Assembly (NCBI GenBank): GCA_016296655.1
Contig: JAEDIW010000016.1
Location: 1 to 47,581 of the forward strand
DNA from: Treponema sp.
GTDB taxonomy: Bacteria; Spirochaetota; Spirochaetia; Treponematales; Treponemataceae
DNA length: 47,581 bases
Reading direction: 5' to 3'
The position numbers and the translations under genes are program-made. The notes below the pieces were generated by a model. It made no database searches. It had not been told where the DNA came from and saw only the letters and a program-made list of their open reading frames with translations. This document shows positions 17,090-25,626 of the stretch, piece after piece; positions within the stretch are counted from its first letter, which is position 1; each line of letters starts with the position of its first letter.

Positions 17090-18733
17090 TTATTTTGAAG
17101 CTCCTGGAATTTCTTTTTCAAATTCAGGATTTCCGTGGTGATAAACTGGCAGAACCATTGGAGATGTTTCTTCTCCCTTGATTCCAGCTGCATCTCTTTC
17201 TTTTTCAAATTCTGTTACATGGTCGAGAGTCATTTTTGATGATTCTGCAAGCTTGATGTTTTTGAAAATCTTGCCAGCTTCAATGCCTGCTTCACGGCCG
17301 AATACAACTACGTCAAGCAATGAATTTCCCATAAGGCGGTTTGTTCCGTGAACACCGCCAGAAGCTTCTCCTGCAACCAGAAGATTTGCCACATTTGTGT
17401 GACAGGTTTTGTCAATTTCTATGCCGCCGTTCTGATAGTGCAGGGTAGGATAAACAAGAATCGGTTCCTTGCGGATGTCAATGCCATATTTTATGAACAT
17501 GTTGTACATGGCTGGAATTGATTTAAGGATTGTGCCTTCTCCGTGGATAATGTCAATCATTGGAGTATCAAGCCATACAGCATCCTGAACGTCATTTTTT
17601 ACGCCCCGACCTTCACGAACTTCGCGGATGATTCCAGATGCATTTACGTCGCGTGTTTCAAGGGGATGAATGTAAATTTCACCATCTTTGTTTACAAGCT
17701 TTGCTCCAAGAGAGCGCACTTTTTCTGTAACCAGTTTACCAAGAATCTGGCTTGGATAAGCAGCTCCAGTTGGATGATACTGCAAAGAATCCTGATACAG
17801 CAGTTTTGCACCTGCACGGTAAGCCATGACAAGACCGTCAGCTGTTGCACCATAGTGGTTTGATGTTGGGAATCCCTGATAATGCATACGGCCAGCTCCA
17901 CCTGTTGCAATGATTACAACTTTTGCCTTTGCAATCATCAGTTCGTCAGTTTCAAGGTTCTGGAGAACTGCTCCGCAAACTTCACCCTTGTCATTTTTGA
18001 TAAGTTCAATGGCAGCCGTAAAGTCTACAACCGTAATGTCTTTTGCGCGGTTAAAGGTTTCATCGCGGAGTGTACGCATGATTTCTGCACCAGAATAGTC
18101 CTTGCAGGCATGCATTCTTTTGCGACTGGTTCCGCCTCCATGAGTTGTAACCATTGTGCCGTCAGGCATCTTGTCAAATTCAACGCCAAGATCATTGAGC
18201 CATTTGATTACAGATGGAGCCTTGTTTACCAATGTGTATACAAGTTCCGGCTTACCGTCAAAATGACCGCCACCAAAAGCGTCAAGGTAATGCTGTGCAG
18301 GAGAATCATTTGGCTTGTCTGCAGCCTGAATGCCACCTTCTGCCATCATTGTGTTTGCATCGCCTACGCGCAATTTTGTAACCAAAAGAACTTTTGCACC
18401 AGCTTCGCTTGCCATGATGGCTGCAGAACAACCGGCACCGCCTCCGCCAATTACAAGAACGTCAGTTTCGTAACCCGCATGAGTCAGGTCAATTTTTTCA
18501 GGTTCAATGCGAGGCTTAGCCTGAAGCATTTTTGCAAGTTCAAGAGGAGCTTTCTGTCCCTTGTTTGGACCGATTTTAAGTTCTGTAAACTGTTCTTTAA
18601 TGCGGTCCGGATGAAATTTCAACAGCAGGTCAGCTTTTTCATCTGCTGTAAGTCTGGCATGTTCAAATTTGATATTTTCTTCACGTTTTTCAGCTACGAT
18701 TTTTGCAGCATCGTCCAGGTAGTTACCATACAT
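17090..18733 (-). CDS. frdA: soluble fumarate reductase flavoprotein subunit
   Basis: A 547-residue flavoprotein that should reduce fumarate to succinate in the cytoplasm. FAD binds at GGGGAGCSAA (about residue 88 on), with HGGGTSRKRMHA, the substrate motif QYHPTGAAYP and the FAD-sealing HGTNRLMGNSLLDVVVFGREAG later on. The FAD site is preceded by about 85 extra residues rich in charged helices, unlike E. coli FrdA, where it lies near the start. GAGGAG precedes the ATG at 18733, so I do not use the longer frame. frdB lies just upstream, separated by a MITE-like insertion. No membrane-anchor gene (frdC/D or a cytochrome) is nearby, so electrons must come from a soluble donor. Confidence 0.9.
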   Translation of the reverse strand: MYGNYLDDAAKIVAEKREENIKFEHARLTADEKADLLLKFHPDRIKEQFTELKIGPNKGQKAPLELAKMLQAKPRIEPEKIDLTHAGYETDVLVIGGGGAGCSAAIMASEAGAKVLLVTKLRVGDANTMMAEGGIQAADKPNDSPAQHYLDAFGGGHFDGKPELVYTLVNKAPSVIKWLNDLGVEFDKMPDGTMVTTHGGGTSRKRMHACKDYSGAEIMRTLRDETFNRAKDITVVDFTAAIELIKNDKGEVCGAVLQNLETDELMIAKAKVVIIATGGAGRMHYQGFPTSNHYGATADGLVMAYRAGAKLLYQDSLQYHPTGAAYPSQILGKLVTEKVRSLGAKLVNKDGEIYIHPLETRDVNASGIIREVREGRGVKNDVQDAVWLDTPMIDIIHGEGTILKSIPAMYNMFIKYGIDIRKEPILVYPTLHYQNGGIEIDKTCHTNVANLLVAGEASGGVHGTNRLMGNSLLDVVVFGREAGIEAGKIFKNIKLAESSKMTLDHVTEFEKERDAAGIKGEETSPMVLPVYHHGNPEFEKEIPGASK

Positions 18734-18752
18734 AGTTATATTCTCCTCGATA

Positions 18753-18826
18753 GAGGCTGTCTCAAAAGTAAAGTTCACGAGTCATTCTGAAAAAAATCAG
18801 CATGACAGAACCAATTAGACAACCAC
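18753..18826. mobile_element. MITE-like element family A, copy 2, inside the frd operon
   Basis: A 74-bp unit in the opposite orientation to the copy at 43576, with ends GAGGCTGTC and GACAACCAC. It fills the whole gap between frdB and frdA, from 5 bases past the frdB stop to a few bases before the frdA ribosome binding site. Confidence 0.75.
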
Positions 18827-18831
18827 TCTCT

Positions 18832-19521
18832 TTATTTTTCCATTTCTCTGTTGTTGTAAAGATTTTTAATCTGTTCAATATCGCCTGTAGACATTTCAAC
18901 AAATTTTTTGATGGCTTCTTCACATGCACCAGAATCAATTTCAGAAACACGGTCAAGCAGATGCTGACTCTGAGGCTGCAGGTACTTTCCGTTAATGCGG
19001 CGGGCAAGCTGTGCAACCTGAGGGTGACTTATTCCTGCAGGACACCTTGAAGAACAGCAGCCACACATTACACAGTCAAAAGAAAGTTCTGCACATTTTG
19101 CAAAATCACCTCTCTGGGCTGCTGCAATGTACTGCATTGTGTTCAGACTCTGTGGACAAGCTCTTGTACAGGCATTGCATCCAACACAGGCATAAATTTC
19201 AGGGTAAAGCTGCATCATTACAGCCTGTTCCGGCTTGATTTCATTTATATCGTAAACCTGTTTTACAAGCGGAAAGAAAGGAAGTGTTGCAATATACATG
19301 TTGTCAATAACCTTCTGCGAACAGGCAAGACATGTTTTCAGCTGATTTTCACCTTTTACACGGTAAAGGGTTGCACATGCACCGCAGAAGCCGTTACGAC
19401 AGCCACAGCCACGTTTAAGCTGATAGCCTGCATATTCCATTGCATTCATAATTGTAAGTTCTGCCGGCACTTCGTATTTTTTGCCGAACAGATATATCGT
19501 AGCCATTTCTTTTTCAGACAT
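18832..19521 (-). CDS. frdB: fumarate reductase iron-sulfur subunit
   Basis: A 229-residue electron-transfer subunit. A plant-type [2Fe-2S] site uses Cys39, 41, 46, 49 and a downstream Cys64/67. Two ferredoxin-like motifs follow: Cys112/115/118/122 and Cys150/153/156/160. It passes electrons to the FAD of FrdA. The C-terminus lacks the HdrB-like CCG domain that is fused in the thiol:fumarate reductase subunit TfrB, but separate hdrB and hdrC genes lie upstream in the same direction. GGGAGA precedes the ATG at 19521; Met6 is a possible alternative start. A 360-base hairpin-rich gap separates it from flxA. Confidence 0.88.
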   Translation of the reverse strand: MSEKEMATIYLFGKKYEVPAELTIMNAMEYAGYQLKRGCGCRNGFCGACATLYRVKGENQLKTCLACSQKVIDNMYIATLPFFPLVKQVYDINEIKPEQAVMMQLYPEIYACVGCNACTRACPQSLNTMQYIAAAQRGDFAKCAELSFDCVMCGCCSSRCPAGISHPQVAQLARRINGKYLQPQSQHLLDRVSEIDSGACEEAIKKFVEMSTGDIEQIKNLYNNREMEK

Positions 19522-19531
19522 CGAAATCTCC

Positions 19532-19782
19532 CATAAAAAGTCAAGAAGATTGTTTCAGCAATCGATTGACTTTTTATGCCGCTTCGCAATGAAATGAGAA
19601 GCGGCAGTTGATAAGGAAGTTCGCAACGCGAACTTGTGAATAAAAACTTTGACGCTATTTCAGGCAAAGTTTTTATTACATCTCCTGTTAAAATCGTATC
19701 AGAGGGGCGCCTGCCCCTCGCTCCCAAGTCAGGCAGAGCCTGCCTTGTCCGCTGCCCCCTCTCCTAAGGGGCTAAGCCCCTT
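19532..19782. repeat. array of seven consecutive hairpins between flxA and frdB
   Basis: In order: CATAAAAAGTCAA/TTGACTTTTTATG (19532-19578) with an inner GATTG/CAATC; TGCCGCTT/AAGCGGCA (to 19606); AAGTTCGC/GCGAACTT (19617-19635); AATAAAAACTTTG/CAAAGTTTTTATT (19639-19677); GAGGGGC/GCCCCTC (19702-19719); AGGCAG/CTGCCT (19731-19745); and AAGGGGC/GCCCCTT (19766-19782). All have perfect arms. The stretch is noncoding and would be transcribed with the operon if flxA and frdB share a message. Confidence 0.75.
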
Positions 19783-19818
19783 AAAAACCCCATGAGGCAT
19801 CGGAAAAAATCCTAGAGA

Positions 19819-19853
19819 AACACTGAATATCCTGCTGCGGATTTTTCAGTGTT
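19819..19853. repeat. palindrome family C, second copy
   Basis: Ends AACACTGAA and TTCAGTGTT pair perfectly, with an inner ATCC/GGAT extension. It sits 29 bases past the flxA stop. Confidence 0.6.
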
Positions 19854-19881
19854 AACCCTGAATGCATCTGATTAGCAATCC

Positions 19882-20712
19882 CTAATATTCTGGAGGAAGT
19901 TCTCCCAGCTGGTCAAAGCTGAATACCGGACCGTCCTTACATACAAATTTGTCGCCGATATTACAGCGTCCGCATTTGCCAATTCCGCACTTCATGCGCA
20001 TTTCCATGGTAGTAAAAATCTGTTCGTCCTTAAAACCAAGTTTTTTAAGCGCATCAAGTGAAAGATGAATCAAAATTGGCGGTCCGCACATGATTACTGT
20101 CATGCCGGGGTTAGGATTAAGCTCTGTTACGAACGGCGGAACAAATCCTACATGGCCATTCCAGCCTTCTTCTGCACGGTCAATCGTCAAATCAATCGAA
20201 CAGTCTGGCTGCTTCATCCATACATTCTGCATTTCGTCAAGGCGTACAAGGTCTGCCATGGAGCGGCTTCCGTAAATTACCTGAATTCTGCCATAGTCGG
20301 AGCGTTTATCCATCATGTAGTTTACAACCGAATGAACCGGCGCAATTCCAATACCTCCGGCAATTACCAGAATGTCTTTGCCTTTAAGCTTTGTGTCAAC
20401 CGGAAACCCATTGCCAATAGGACCACGTACGCAGATTTCCTGTCCTACTTCTGCATTGTGCAGCCATTCTGTAACGCAGCCACATTTTTTAATGGAAAAT
20501 TCCATGTGGGTTTCAAGCGTTGGTGAAGAAGTAATGGAAATCATTGACTCTCCGACTCCCGGAACTATGAGCATTGCACACTGTCCTGGAATGTGTTCAA
20601 ACAATTTCTTTCCGTCAAGCCCCACTACGCTGAAAGTTTTTACATCTGGAGTTTCCTGCCTGATGTCTATGATTTTTCCGACATAAGGGATAAACGATTC
20701 TTTGTTTTCCAT
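19882..20712 (-). CDS. flxA: FlxA: FAD/NAD(H)-binding oxidoreductase subunit
   Basis: A 276-residue member of the ferredoxin-NADP reductase/PyrK family. The N-terminal barrel (to about 100) binds flavin, and a Rossmann domain with GKDILVIAGGIGIAP binds NAD(H). A C-terminal [2Fe-2S] motif has Cys242, 247, 250 and 258. In the known FlxABCD-HdrABC complex this subunit takes electrons from NADH and passes them through FlxB/C to FlxD and HdrA. The ATG overlaps the flxB stop (TAATG), so the two are coupled. Related HydG and PyrK subunits look similar; the seven-gene context decides the name. Confidence 0.85.
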   Translation of the reverse strand: MENKESFIPYVGKIIDIRQETPDVKTFSVVGLDGKKLFEHIPGQCAMLIVPGVGESMISITSSPTLETHMEFSIKKCGCVTEWLHNAEVGQEICVRGPIGNGFPVDTKLKGKDILVIAGGIGIAPVHSVVNYMMDKRSDYGRIQVIYGSRSMADLVRLDEMQNVWMKQPDCSIDLTIDRAEEGWNGHVGFVPPFVTELNPNPGMTVIMCGPPILIHLSLDALKKLGFKDEQIFTTMEMRMKCGIGKCGRCNIGDKFVCKDGPVFSFDQLGELPPEY

Positions 20713-21782
20713 TATTTATCTCCTCCAATATCATCTGTTTCCTGCACCATCTTGATGACTTTCACAATGTTGATGTTTACAGGGCAGCTTTCAAGGCAGC
20801 GTCCGCAGCCTACGCAGCTGAAAAGTCCTTCATGTGCCATAGGATAATACATAAGTTTGTGCATGAATCTCTGGCGGCTGCGCTCTTTCTGTGTGTGGCG
20901 CGGATTTTCTGCTGCCATCTGCGTAAAGTCATTATACATGCAGGAATCCCAGCAGCGTACCTGCCTTATTCCAGAGCCTGTGTCAAAATCCCTTACATCA
21001 AAGCACATGCAGGTCGGGCATACATAAGTACAGGTTCCGCAGCCTACGCAAGGTTCTGCAACTTTTTCCCAGATTTTTGAATTGAAAATCTTAAGCATGT
21101 CCTTGCCCTTAAATTTTGAAAGGTCAAGATGTGCAAAAGGCAGTTTTTCAGTTTTTTCCTGAATGTCCTTTTTTGCTGCATCAACAGATTTTGCATCTTC
21201 TGCAGAACTTTCTGTAAGTACGGCTTTTACTTTTTCAATAAAAGCCTTGCCTTTTTCTGTATTTGCTTCAAAGTAGAACTTTCCGTTGCAAAGCCATGAA
21301 CTTACGTCGCCTTTTGAACCATTTTTTTCATTTGCGAGGGAAGCGTCAATTCCATAAGTAGGGCAGAAACATGTTTTTGCAGGTTCTGCACAGGCAAGAG
21401 TTATGACAGTTCCATGTTCGCGGCGGTTCTTGTAGTAGGAATCAACAGGATTCATGTTCAGGTAAACATTGTCAATTACTGTAAATCCTACTGCATCGCA
21501 GGCTCTTACTCCAAAAATTACAAAGTCTTCAACGTCTTTTCTTGGGTCTGTAACTTTGATTTCCTTTCCATGCATTTCATAGCTGACAAGATGTTCTGTC
21601 TTTGGAAAGAAAAAATCTTTTGCAGAACGGACAGTTTTTAATGCAGAAGAAAGTTTTACACCTTTTTTCCATTTTTTAAAATCAGCACGACCTTCTGTTG
21701 TATCTGCAGGAAGGTACAGCGGCTGTTTTTTGCCTATAACTTCAAATAACGAATCAATTTTTTCTGCAGGAATGTAAAACAT
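20712..21782 (-). CDS. flxB: FlxB: 4Fe-4S dicluster electron-transfer subunit
   Basis: A 356-residue protein related to HydB and anaerobic sulfite reductase subunit A. The N-terminal half has several scattered Cys (FGVRACDAVGF, LACAEPAKTCFCPTYG) typical of the family. The C-terminal half has two ferredoxin motifs, CVGCGTCTYVCPTC and CVGCGRCLESCPVN. It relays electrons between the FlxA flavin and the rest of the complex. Its ATG overlaps the flxC stop and its stop overlaps flxA. Confidence 0.85.
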   Translation of the reverse strand: MFYIPAEKIDSLFEVIGKKQPLYLPADTTEGRADFKKWKKGVKLSSALKTVRSAKDFFFPKTEHLVSYEMHGKEIKVTDPRKDVEDFVIFGVRACDAVGFTVIDNVYLNMNPVDSYYKNRREHGTVITLACAEPAKTCFCPTYGIDASLANEKNGSKGDVSSWLCNGKFYFEANTEKGKAFIEKVKAVLTESSAEDAKSVDAAKKDIQEKTEKLPFAHLDLSKFKGKDMLKIFNSKIWEKVAEPCVGCGTCTYVCPTCMCFDVRDFDTGSGIRQVRCWDSCMYNDFTQMAAENPRHTQKERSRQRFMHKLMYYPMAHEGLFSCVGCGRCLESCPVNINIVKVIKMVQETDDIGGDK

Positions 21783-22750
21783 TATTGTTCACCTCCGTCT
21801 TTTGCCCTTTCGTATATAATGCCGGTTTCTGCATCATCGGTCTGGAACGTAAGCATTGGCGGCTTTGTTTCCATGTCGCTTCCTGCCTGATAGGTACCGT
21901 ATATTTCATTGATATCTTTGATGAATTTGCGGTTCAGCAGGTAAAGAGGAATTCCCTGCGGGCATACGCGGGAACATTCACCGCAGTCTGTACAACGGCC
22001 TGCAACATGCCATGCCCTTACAATGTGGAACAGGCTTTCTTCAAAGCTTGTTTCAGCAACTTTCTGGCTTGTGTACATCTTGTTGTTGTCAAATACGCAT
22101 TTTTCGCAGGTACATGCAGGACAAATGTTACGGCATGCATTGCAGCGTATGCAGCGGCTGAATTCATTTTTCCAGAATTCATGGCGTTCATCGGCTGTCA
22201 TTGCTTCAAATTTTTCGATTTCTGCAAATCTTTCAGACTCTGGCTGTACTGCATTTTCGTCAACGCCAATAAGTTCATCGCAAGAAACATGCTTTTTGCC
22301 TGCACAACTTGCACAGACAGTTCCATTTTCCAGACTATCCTGGCATGGAATACCGATTGCATAAACGTCTGAGCGCGTAATGCGGTTTTCTTTCAGCAGC
22401 TGAGTAAAAGAATAAGTGTCATTTGGCTTAAGAAAAACAAGCACAACTTCCTGAGGAATAGGTTTTTCTTCGGCATTTGCGTCGCGCTGTTTTGCCATTG
22501 TATTATTCATTCTTGTTGTGCTTTTCTTTGTTTCAATTTCCCTTGTTACTTTTACAAGGTATTTTGAAAGGTTTGCTGCACAGTTTTTGTTAAATACAAA
22601 CTCCTTGTCCAGTTCTTCTGCTGAAGAAAAAATACCTGGAGTTATATCTTCATCAAAGAGCCCTTTTTTCCAACCTAAAACGCGCTGAACTTTGCCTTCT
22701 GCAAGCAGTGCCTTTGCACGTTCAATGAGTTGTTTTTCTAAATCTTGCAT
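21782..22750 (-). CDS. flxC: FlxC: iron-sulfur electron-transfer subunit
   Basis: A 322-residue protein with a central CASCAGKKHVSC motif and two C-terminal ferredoxin motifs, CIRCNACRNICPAC and CTDCGECSRVCPQG. It matches the FlxC class of the Flx-Hdr complexes. The frame opens upstream to 22774, but GGAGG lies before the ATG at 22750, which overlaps the end of flxD by 13 bases, so I use that start. Its stop overlaps the flxB start by one base. Confidence 0.82.
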   Translation of the reverse strand: MQDLEKQLIERAKALLAEGKVQRVLGWKKGLFDEDITPGIFSSAEELDKEFVFNKNCAANLSKYLVKVTREIETKKSTTRMNNTMAKQRDANAEEKPIPQEVVLVFLKPNDTYSFTQLLKENRITRSDVYAIGIPCQDSLENGTVCASCAGKKHVSCDELIGVDENAVQPESERFAEIEKFEAMTADERHEFWKNEFSRCIRCNACRNICPACTCEKCVFDNNKMYTSQKVAETSFEESLFHIVRAWHVAGRCTDCGECSRVCPQGIPLYLLNRKFIKDINEIYGTYQAGSDMETKPPMLTFQTDDAETGIIYERAKDGGEQ

Positions 22751-23181
22751 CGTACATCCTCCAGCTTTTTGCATTTGCCAAGTTCCCGTATTTTTGCAAC
22801 AAAATCATTCATGATTCCTGCAAAACGGACACCTTCGGCAGCAGAACACCATTCAACACGGGTACGGCCTTTTTCAATGCCCAAAAAATCCAGCATGCTG
22901 AATAAAAGAGTCATGCGGCGGCGGGCAAAATAATTGCCGGTAGAGTAGTGGCAGTCACCTGGATGGCAGCCACACAGAATAACTCCGTCTGCTCCACGCT
23001 GAAATGCCCGCAAAATGAACAGAGGGTTCAAGCGGCAGGAACATGGAATACGGATAATTTTTACGTTAGCAGGATATTCAAGACGGTTGTTTCCGGCTAA
23101 ATCTGCACCTGCATAAGAACACCAGTTGCAGCAGAATGCAACGATTTTTGGTTCCCATAATTTATTTTCAGACATAATCAT
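22738..23181 (-). CDS. flxD: FlxD: MvhD-like electron-transfer subunit to HdrA
   Basis: A 147-residue member of the MvhD/FlpD family, the subunit that hands electrons to HdrA in Mvh-Hdr and Flx-Hdr complexes. The N-terminal AFCCNWCSYAGAD motif, then IPCSCRL and CGCHPGDCHY, supply the [2Fe-2S] ligands of the family. It lies 24 bases after hdrA and overlaps flxC, which places it at the join between the Hdr and Flx halves. Two start codons are possible (codons 1 and 3); neither has a good ribosome binding site. Confidence 0.87.
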   Translation of the reverse strand: MIMSENKLWEPKIVAFCCNWCSYAGADLAGNNRLEYPANVKIIRIPCSCRLNPLFILRAFQRGADGVILCGCHPGDCHYSTGNYFARRRMTLLFSMLDFLGIEKGRTRVEWCSAAEGVRFAGIMNDFVAKIRELGKCKKLEDVRCKI

Positions 23182-23205
23182 TTTTCTGCATTCTGTAATG
23201 AAATA

Positions 23206-25218
23206 TTACAGAACAGAATCTACCTCCGCCAAAATCTGTTTGTTACTGAATCCGTTGAGATCCATTGCGCCTGACGGGCAGGCAACTGTACATGCACCGC
23301 AACCCTGGCACATAGCTGTATTAACCTGCGAAATATGCCGTGTAATTGTTGTACGGTTTGGACCGCGGAAATCTTTATCAACGTATGAAATAGCTCCATA
23401 AGGACAGACATTTGCACATTGTCCGCAACCGTTACATGCATTTTCATCAGGATGGGCAGTACAAGGATTGTTTTTAAGCTTGTCCTTTATCAGAAGGCAT
23501 ATAGCTTTTGCTGCAGCACCTGAAGACTGTGCAACTGTTTCCGGAATATCCTTTGGACCCTGACAGCAGCCTGCAAGGAAAATACCTGCGGTAGGACTTT
23601 CAACTGGGCGCAGTTTTGCATGAGCTTCAAGGAAGAAGTCATTAGTGTCCATTGAAGTTGTAAGCATGGTTGCAAGAGGCCGTGCAGTTTTGTCTGCTTC
23701 AATGGAAGCTGCAAGAACGACCATATCGGCCTTGATGTGTACCTGGCGGTTAAGAATCAAGTCAGAACCCTGTACGTCAAGAGTTCCGTCTGCCAAAGGC
23801 GTTACTTTTCCAACCTGACCTTTAATGTAATGAACTCCGTATTGTTCGACTGCGCGGCGGTAGAATTCGTCAAAATTCTTTCCTGGTGTACGGACATCAA
23901 TATAGAAAACAGTGATGTTTGTATCAGGATAATGGTCGCGAGTAAGGATTGCATGCTTTGCCGTATACATACAGCAGATTTTTGAGCAGTATTCGTGACC
24001 TTTGGTAGAATCTGCAGAACATCTGGATCCAACGCACTGTACAAAAACAATGTTTTTAGGCTCTTTGCCGTCGGATGGCCTCAAAAGATGACCGTTTGTA
24101 GGACCTGATGCATTGCAAAGCCGTTCAAATTCAAGAGAAGAAACGACATCAGGACTTTGAGAATATGCATATTCATCAAATTTTTCAAGGCTTATAGGAT
24201 TGTAACCTGTTGCTACGATGATTGCACCGTATTTTTCTGTAAGAATTTCTTCTTTCTGGTCAAAATTGATAGCACCGGCCGCACAGGCTTTTGTACAAAG
24301 ACCGCAGATGTTGTCTTTGCCGTTTGCAAGACCTTTCATGTGCAGACAGTAGTCAGCAGCAATGGATGCAACTTTAGGTACTGCCTGAGCAAATGGAATG
24401 TTGATTGCCTTGCGCGTATTCAGGTTCATGTTGAAAGCGTTCGGAACTTTTTTGTTCGGACAAGCTTCCATACAGGCACCACACCCTGTACATTTTGTTT
24501 CATCTACATAGCGGGGATGCCTTTTGATGTCAATCGTAAAGTTTCCGATATAACCTTTTACCCCGACTACTTCAGAATATGAAAGAATCCTGATGTTTGG
24601 ATTCTGGCTTACTTCCGTCATTTTTGGAGTAACAATACATGAAGCACAGTCCAAGGTGGGGAAAGTTTTATCCAGCATGGCCATCTTTCCGCCGACAGTA
24701 ACGTCTTTTTCAACAATGTCAACGGGGAATCCTGCATCTGCAATGTCAAGTGCTGCTGTAATTCCTGCAATGCCGCCACCTATTACCAGGGCTCTTTTTG
24801 TCATTGGAGTTTCACCTGGAACAAGCGGCGTGTCAAGAATTGATTTGGCAACAGCGGCTTTTGCAAGTGCAATGGCTTTTTCCGTTGCTTCGCCAGTATC
24901 TTTCATAACCCATGAACACTGTTCACGGATATTTGCTATTTCAACTTTGTAAGGGTTCAGACCGGCCCGTTCAGCACAGGCACGGAACGTTTTTTCATGC
25001 ATTCGTGGAGAACATGAACAAAGGACAACGCCTGTAAGCTTGTCATTTTTGATATGTTCTTCAATCATCTGCTGGCCTGCAGACGAACACATGTATGTGT
25101 AATGTGTGGAGTAAACAACTCCATCAACTTTTGCCAATTCTTCAGCAACTTTTGCACAGTCAACTGTTCCTGCAATGTTTGTGCCGCAGTGACATACAAA
25201 AACACCTATTCTTTCCAT
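23206..25218 (-). CDS. hdrA: HdrA: bifurcating flavoprotein subunit
   Basis: A 670-residue HdrA. The N-terminal domain has VCHCGTNIAG and CSCSPRMHEKTF. The thioredoxin-reductase-like core has FAD motif VIGGGIAGITAALDIAD (about 145-160) and TLDCASCIVTPKM. Ferredoxin motifs occur at CTGCGACMEACPNK and CGLCTKACAAG, with two more at the C-terminus: CNGCGQCANVCPYG and CQGCGACTVACPSG. In known complexes its FAD is the bifurcation site: one electron branch goes to ferredoxin and the other through HdrC to HdrB. GGAG precedes the ATG. It is shorter than fused forms, and no selenocysteine site is evident. Confidence 0.93.
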   Translation of the reverse strand: MERIGVFVCHCGTNIAGTVDCAKVAEELAKVDGVVYSTHYTYMCSSAGQQMIEEHIKNDKLTGVVLCSCSPRMHEKTFRACAERAGLNPYKVEIANIREQCSWVMKDTGEATEKAIALAKAAVAKSILDTPLVPGETPMTKRALVIGGGIAGITAALDIADAGFPVDIVEKDVTVGGKMAMLDKTFPTLDCASCIVTPKMTEVSQNPNIRILSYSEVVGVKGYIGNFTIDIKRHPRYVDETKCTGCGACMEACPNKKVPNAFNMNLNTRKAINIPFAQAVPKVASIAADYCLHMKGLANGKDNICGLCTKACAAGAINFDQKEEILTEKYGAIIVATGYNPISLEKFDEYAYSQSPDVVSSLEFERLCNASGPTNGHLLRPSDGKEPKNIVFVQCVGSRCSADSTKGHEYCSKICCMYTAKHAILTRDHYPDTNITVFYIDVRTPGKNFDEFYRRAVEQYGVHYIKGQVGKVTPLADGTLDVQGSDLILNRQVHIKADMVVLAASIEADKTARPLATMLTTSMDTNDFFLEAHAKLRPVESPTAGIFLAGCCQGPKDIPETVAQSSGAAAKAICLLIKDKLKNNPCTAHPDENACNGCGQCANVCPYGAISYVDKDFRGPNRTTITRHISQVNTAMCQGCGACTVACPSGAMDLNGFSNKQILAEVDSVL

Positions 25219-25230
25219 GTTATGCTGCTC

Positions 25231-25626
25231 CTATTTTCTGTATTTTCTGAAAGCACTTACAATTGCCTGCTGCGGCAAATCTTTGTCCAGCATTTCCGGC
25301 ACTTTTTCAGCTTCAAGATGATGAGGTCCGCGCTTGCGTTCTACAACCATTCGTACAGCCTCAATGAGTTTTGCAGGCTCAACCTGTCGCGGACAGCGTT
25401 CAAGACAGGCAAAACATGAAAGGCAGGCATACAATGATTCAGACGAAAGCAGCTGTTCAATCTGACCGTTTTCTACCATCTGTACAAACTGATGCGGATG
25501 ATATTCCATTGCATCGTAATTCGGGCATGTGGCAGAACATTTCCCGCAAACCATGCATTTTTTTGGATTTACTGCACTGATAGTCAGAATCTGTTCCTTT
25601 GCTTCGTCAATTTCGTGCTGCAGCAT
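25231..25626 (-). CDS. hdrC: HdrC: iron-sulfur subunit
   Basis: A 131-residue soluble HdrC with two [4Fe-4S] motifs, Cys24/27/30/34 and Cys68/71/74/78. It carries electrons from HdrA to HdrB. The ATG overlaps the hdrB stop by one base, and hdrA follows after 12 bases. No membrane helix is present, so this is not the membrane-bound HdrE type. Confidence 0.92.
   Translation of the reverse strand: MLQHEIDEAKEQILTISAVNPKKCMVCGKCSATCPNYDAMEYHPHQFVQMVENGQIEQLLSSESLYACLSCFACLERCPRQVEPAKLIEAVRMVVERKRGPHHLEAEKVPEMLDKDLPQQAIVSAFRKYRK

Noticed and set aside
17882..18790. A 302-residue open frame on the plus strand opposite frdA
   Set aside because: It is antisense to a clear flavoprotein gene, has a Cys/Phe/Ser-rich composition typical of shadow frames, and shows no family motif or ribosome binding site.
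21785..22372. A 195-residue open frame opposite flxC
   Set aside because: It is antisense to conserved iron-sulfur motifs and consists of Cys/Ala-rich shadow sequence.
20712..23181. A hydrogenase or sulfite reductase operon
   Set aside because: FlxB resembles HydB and AsrA, but no NiFe or FeFe catalytic subunit or siroheme subunit is present; the full set matches FlxABCD.
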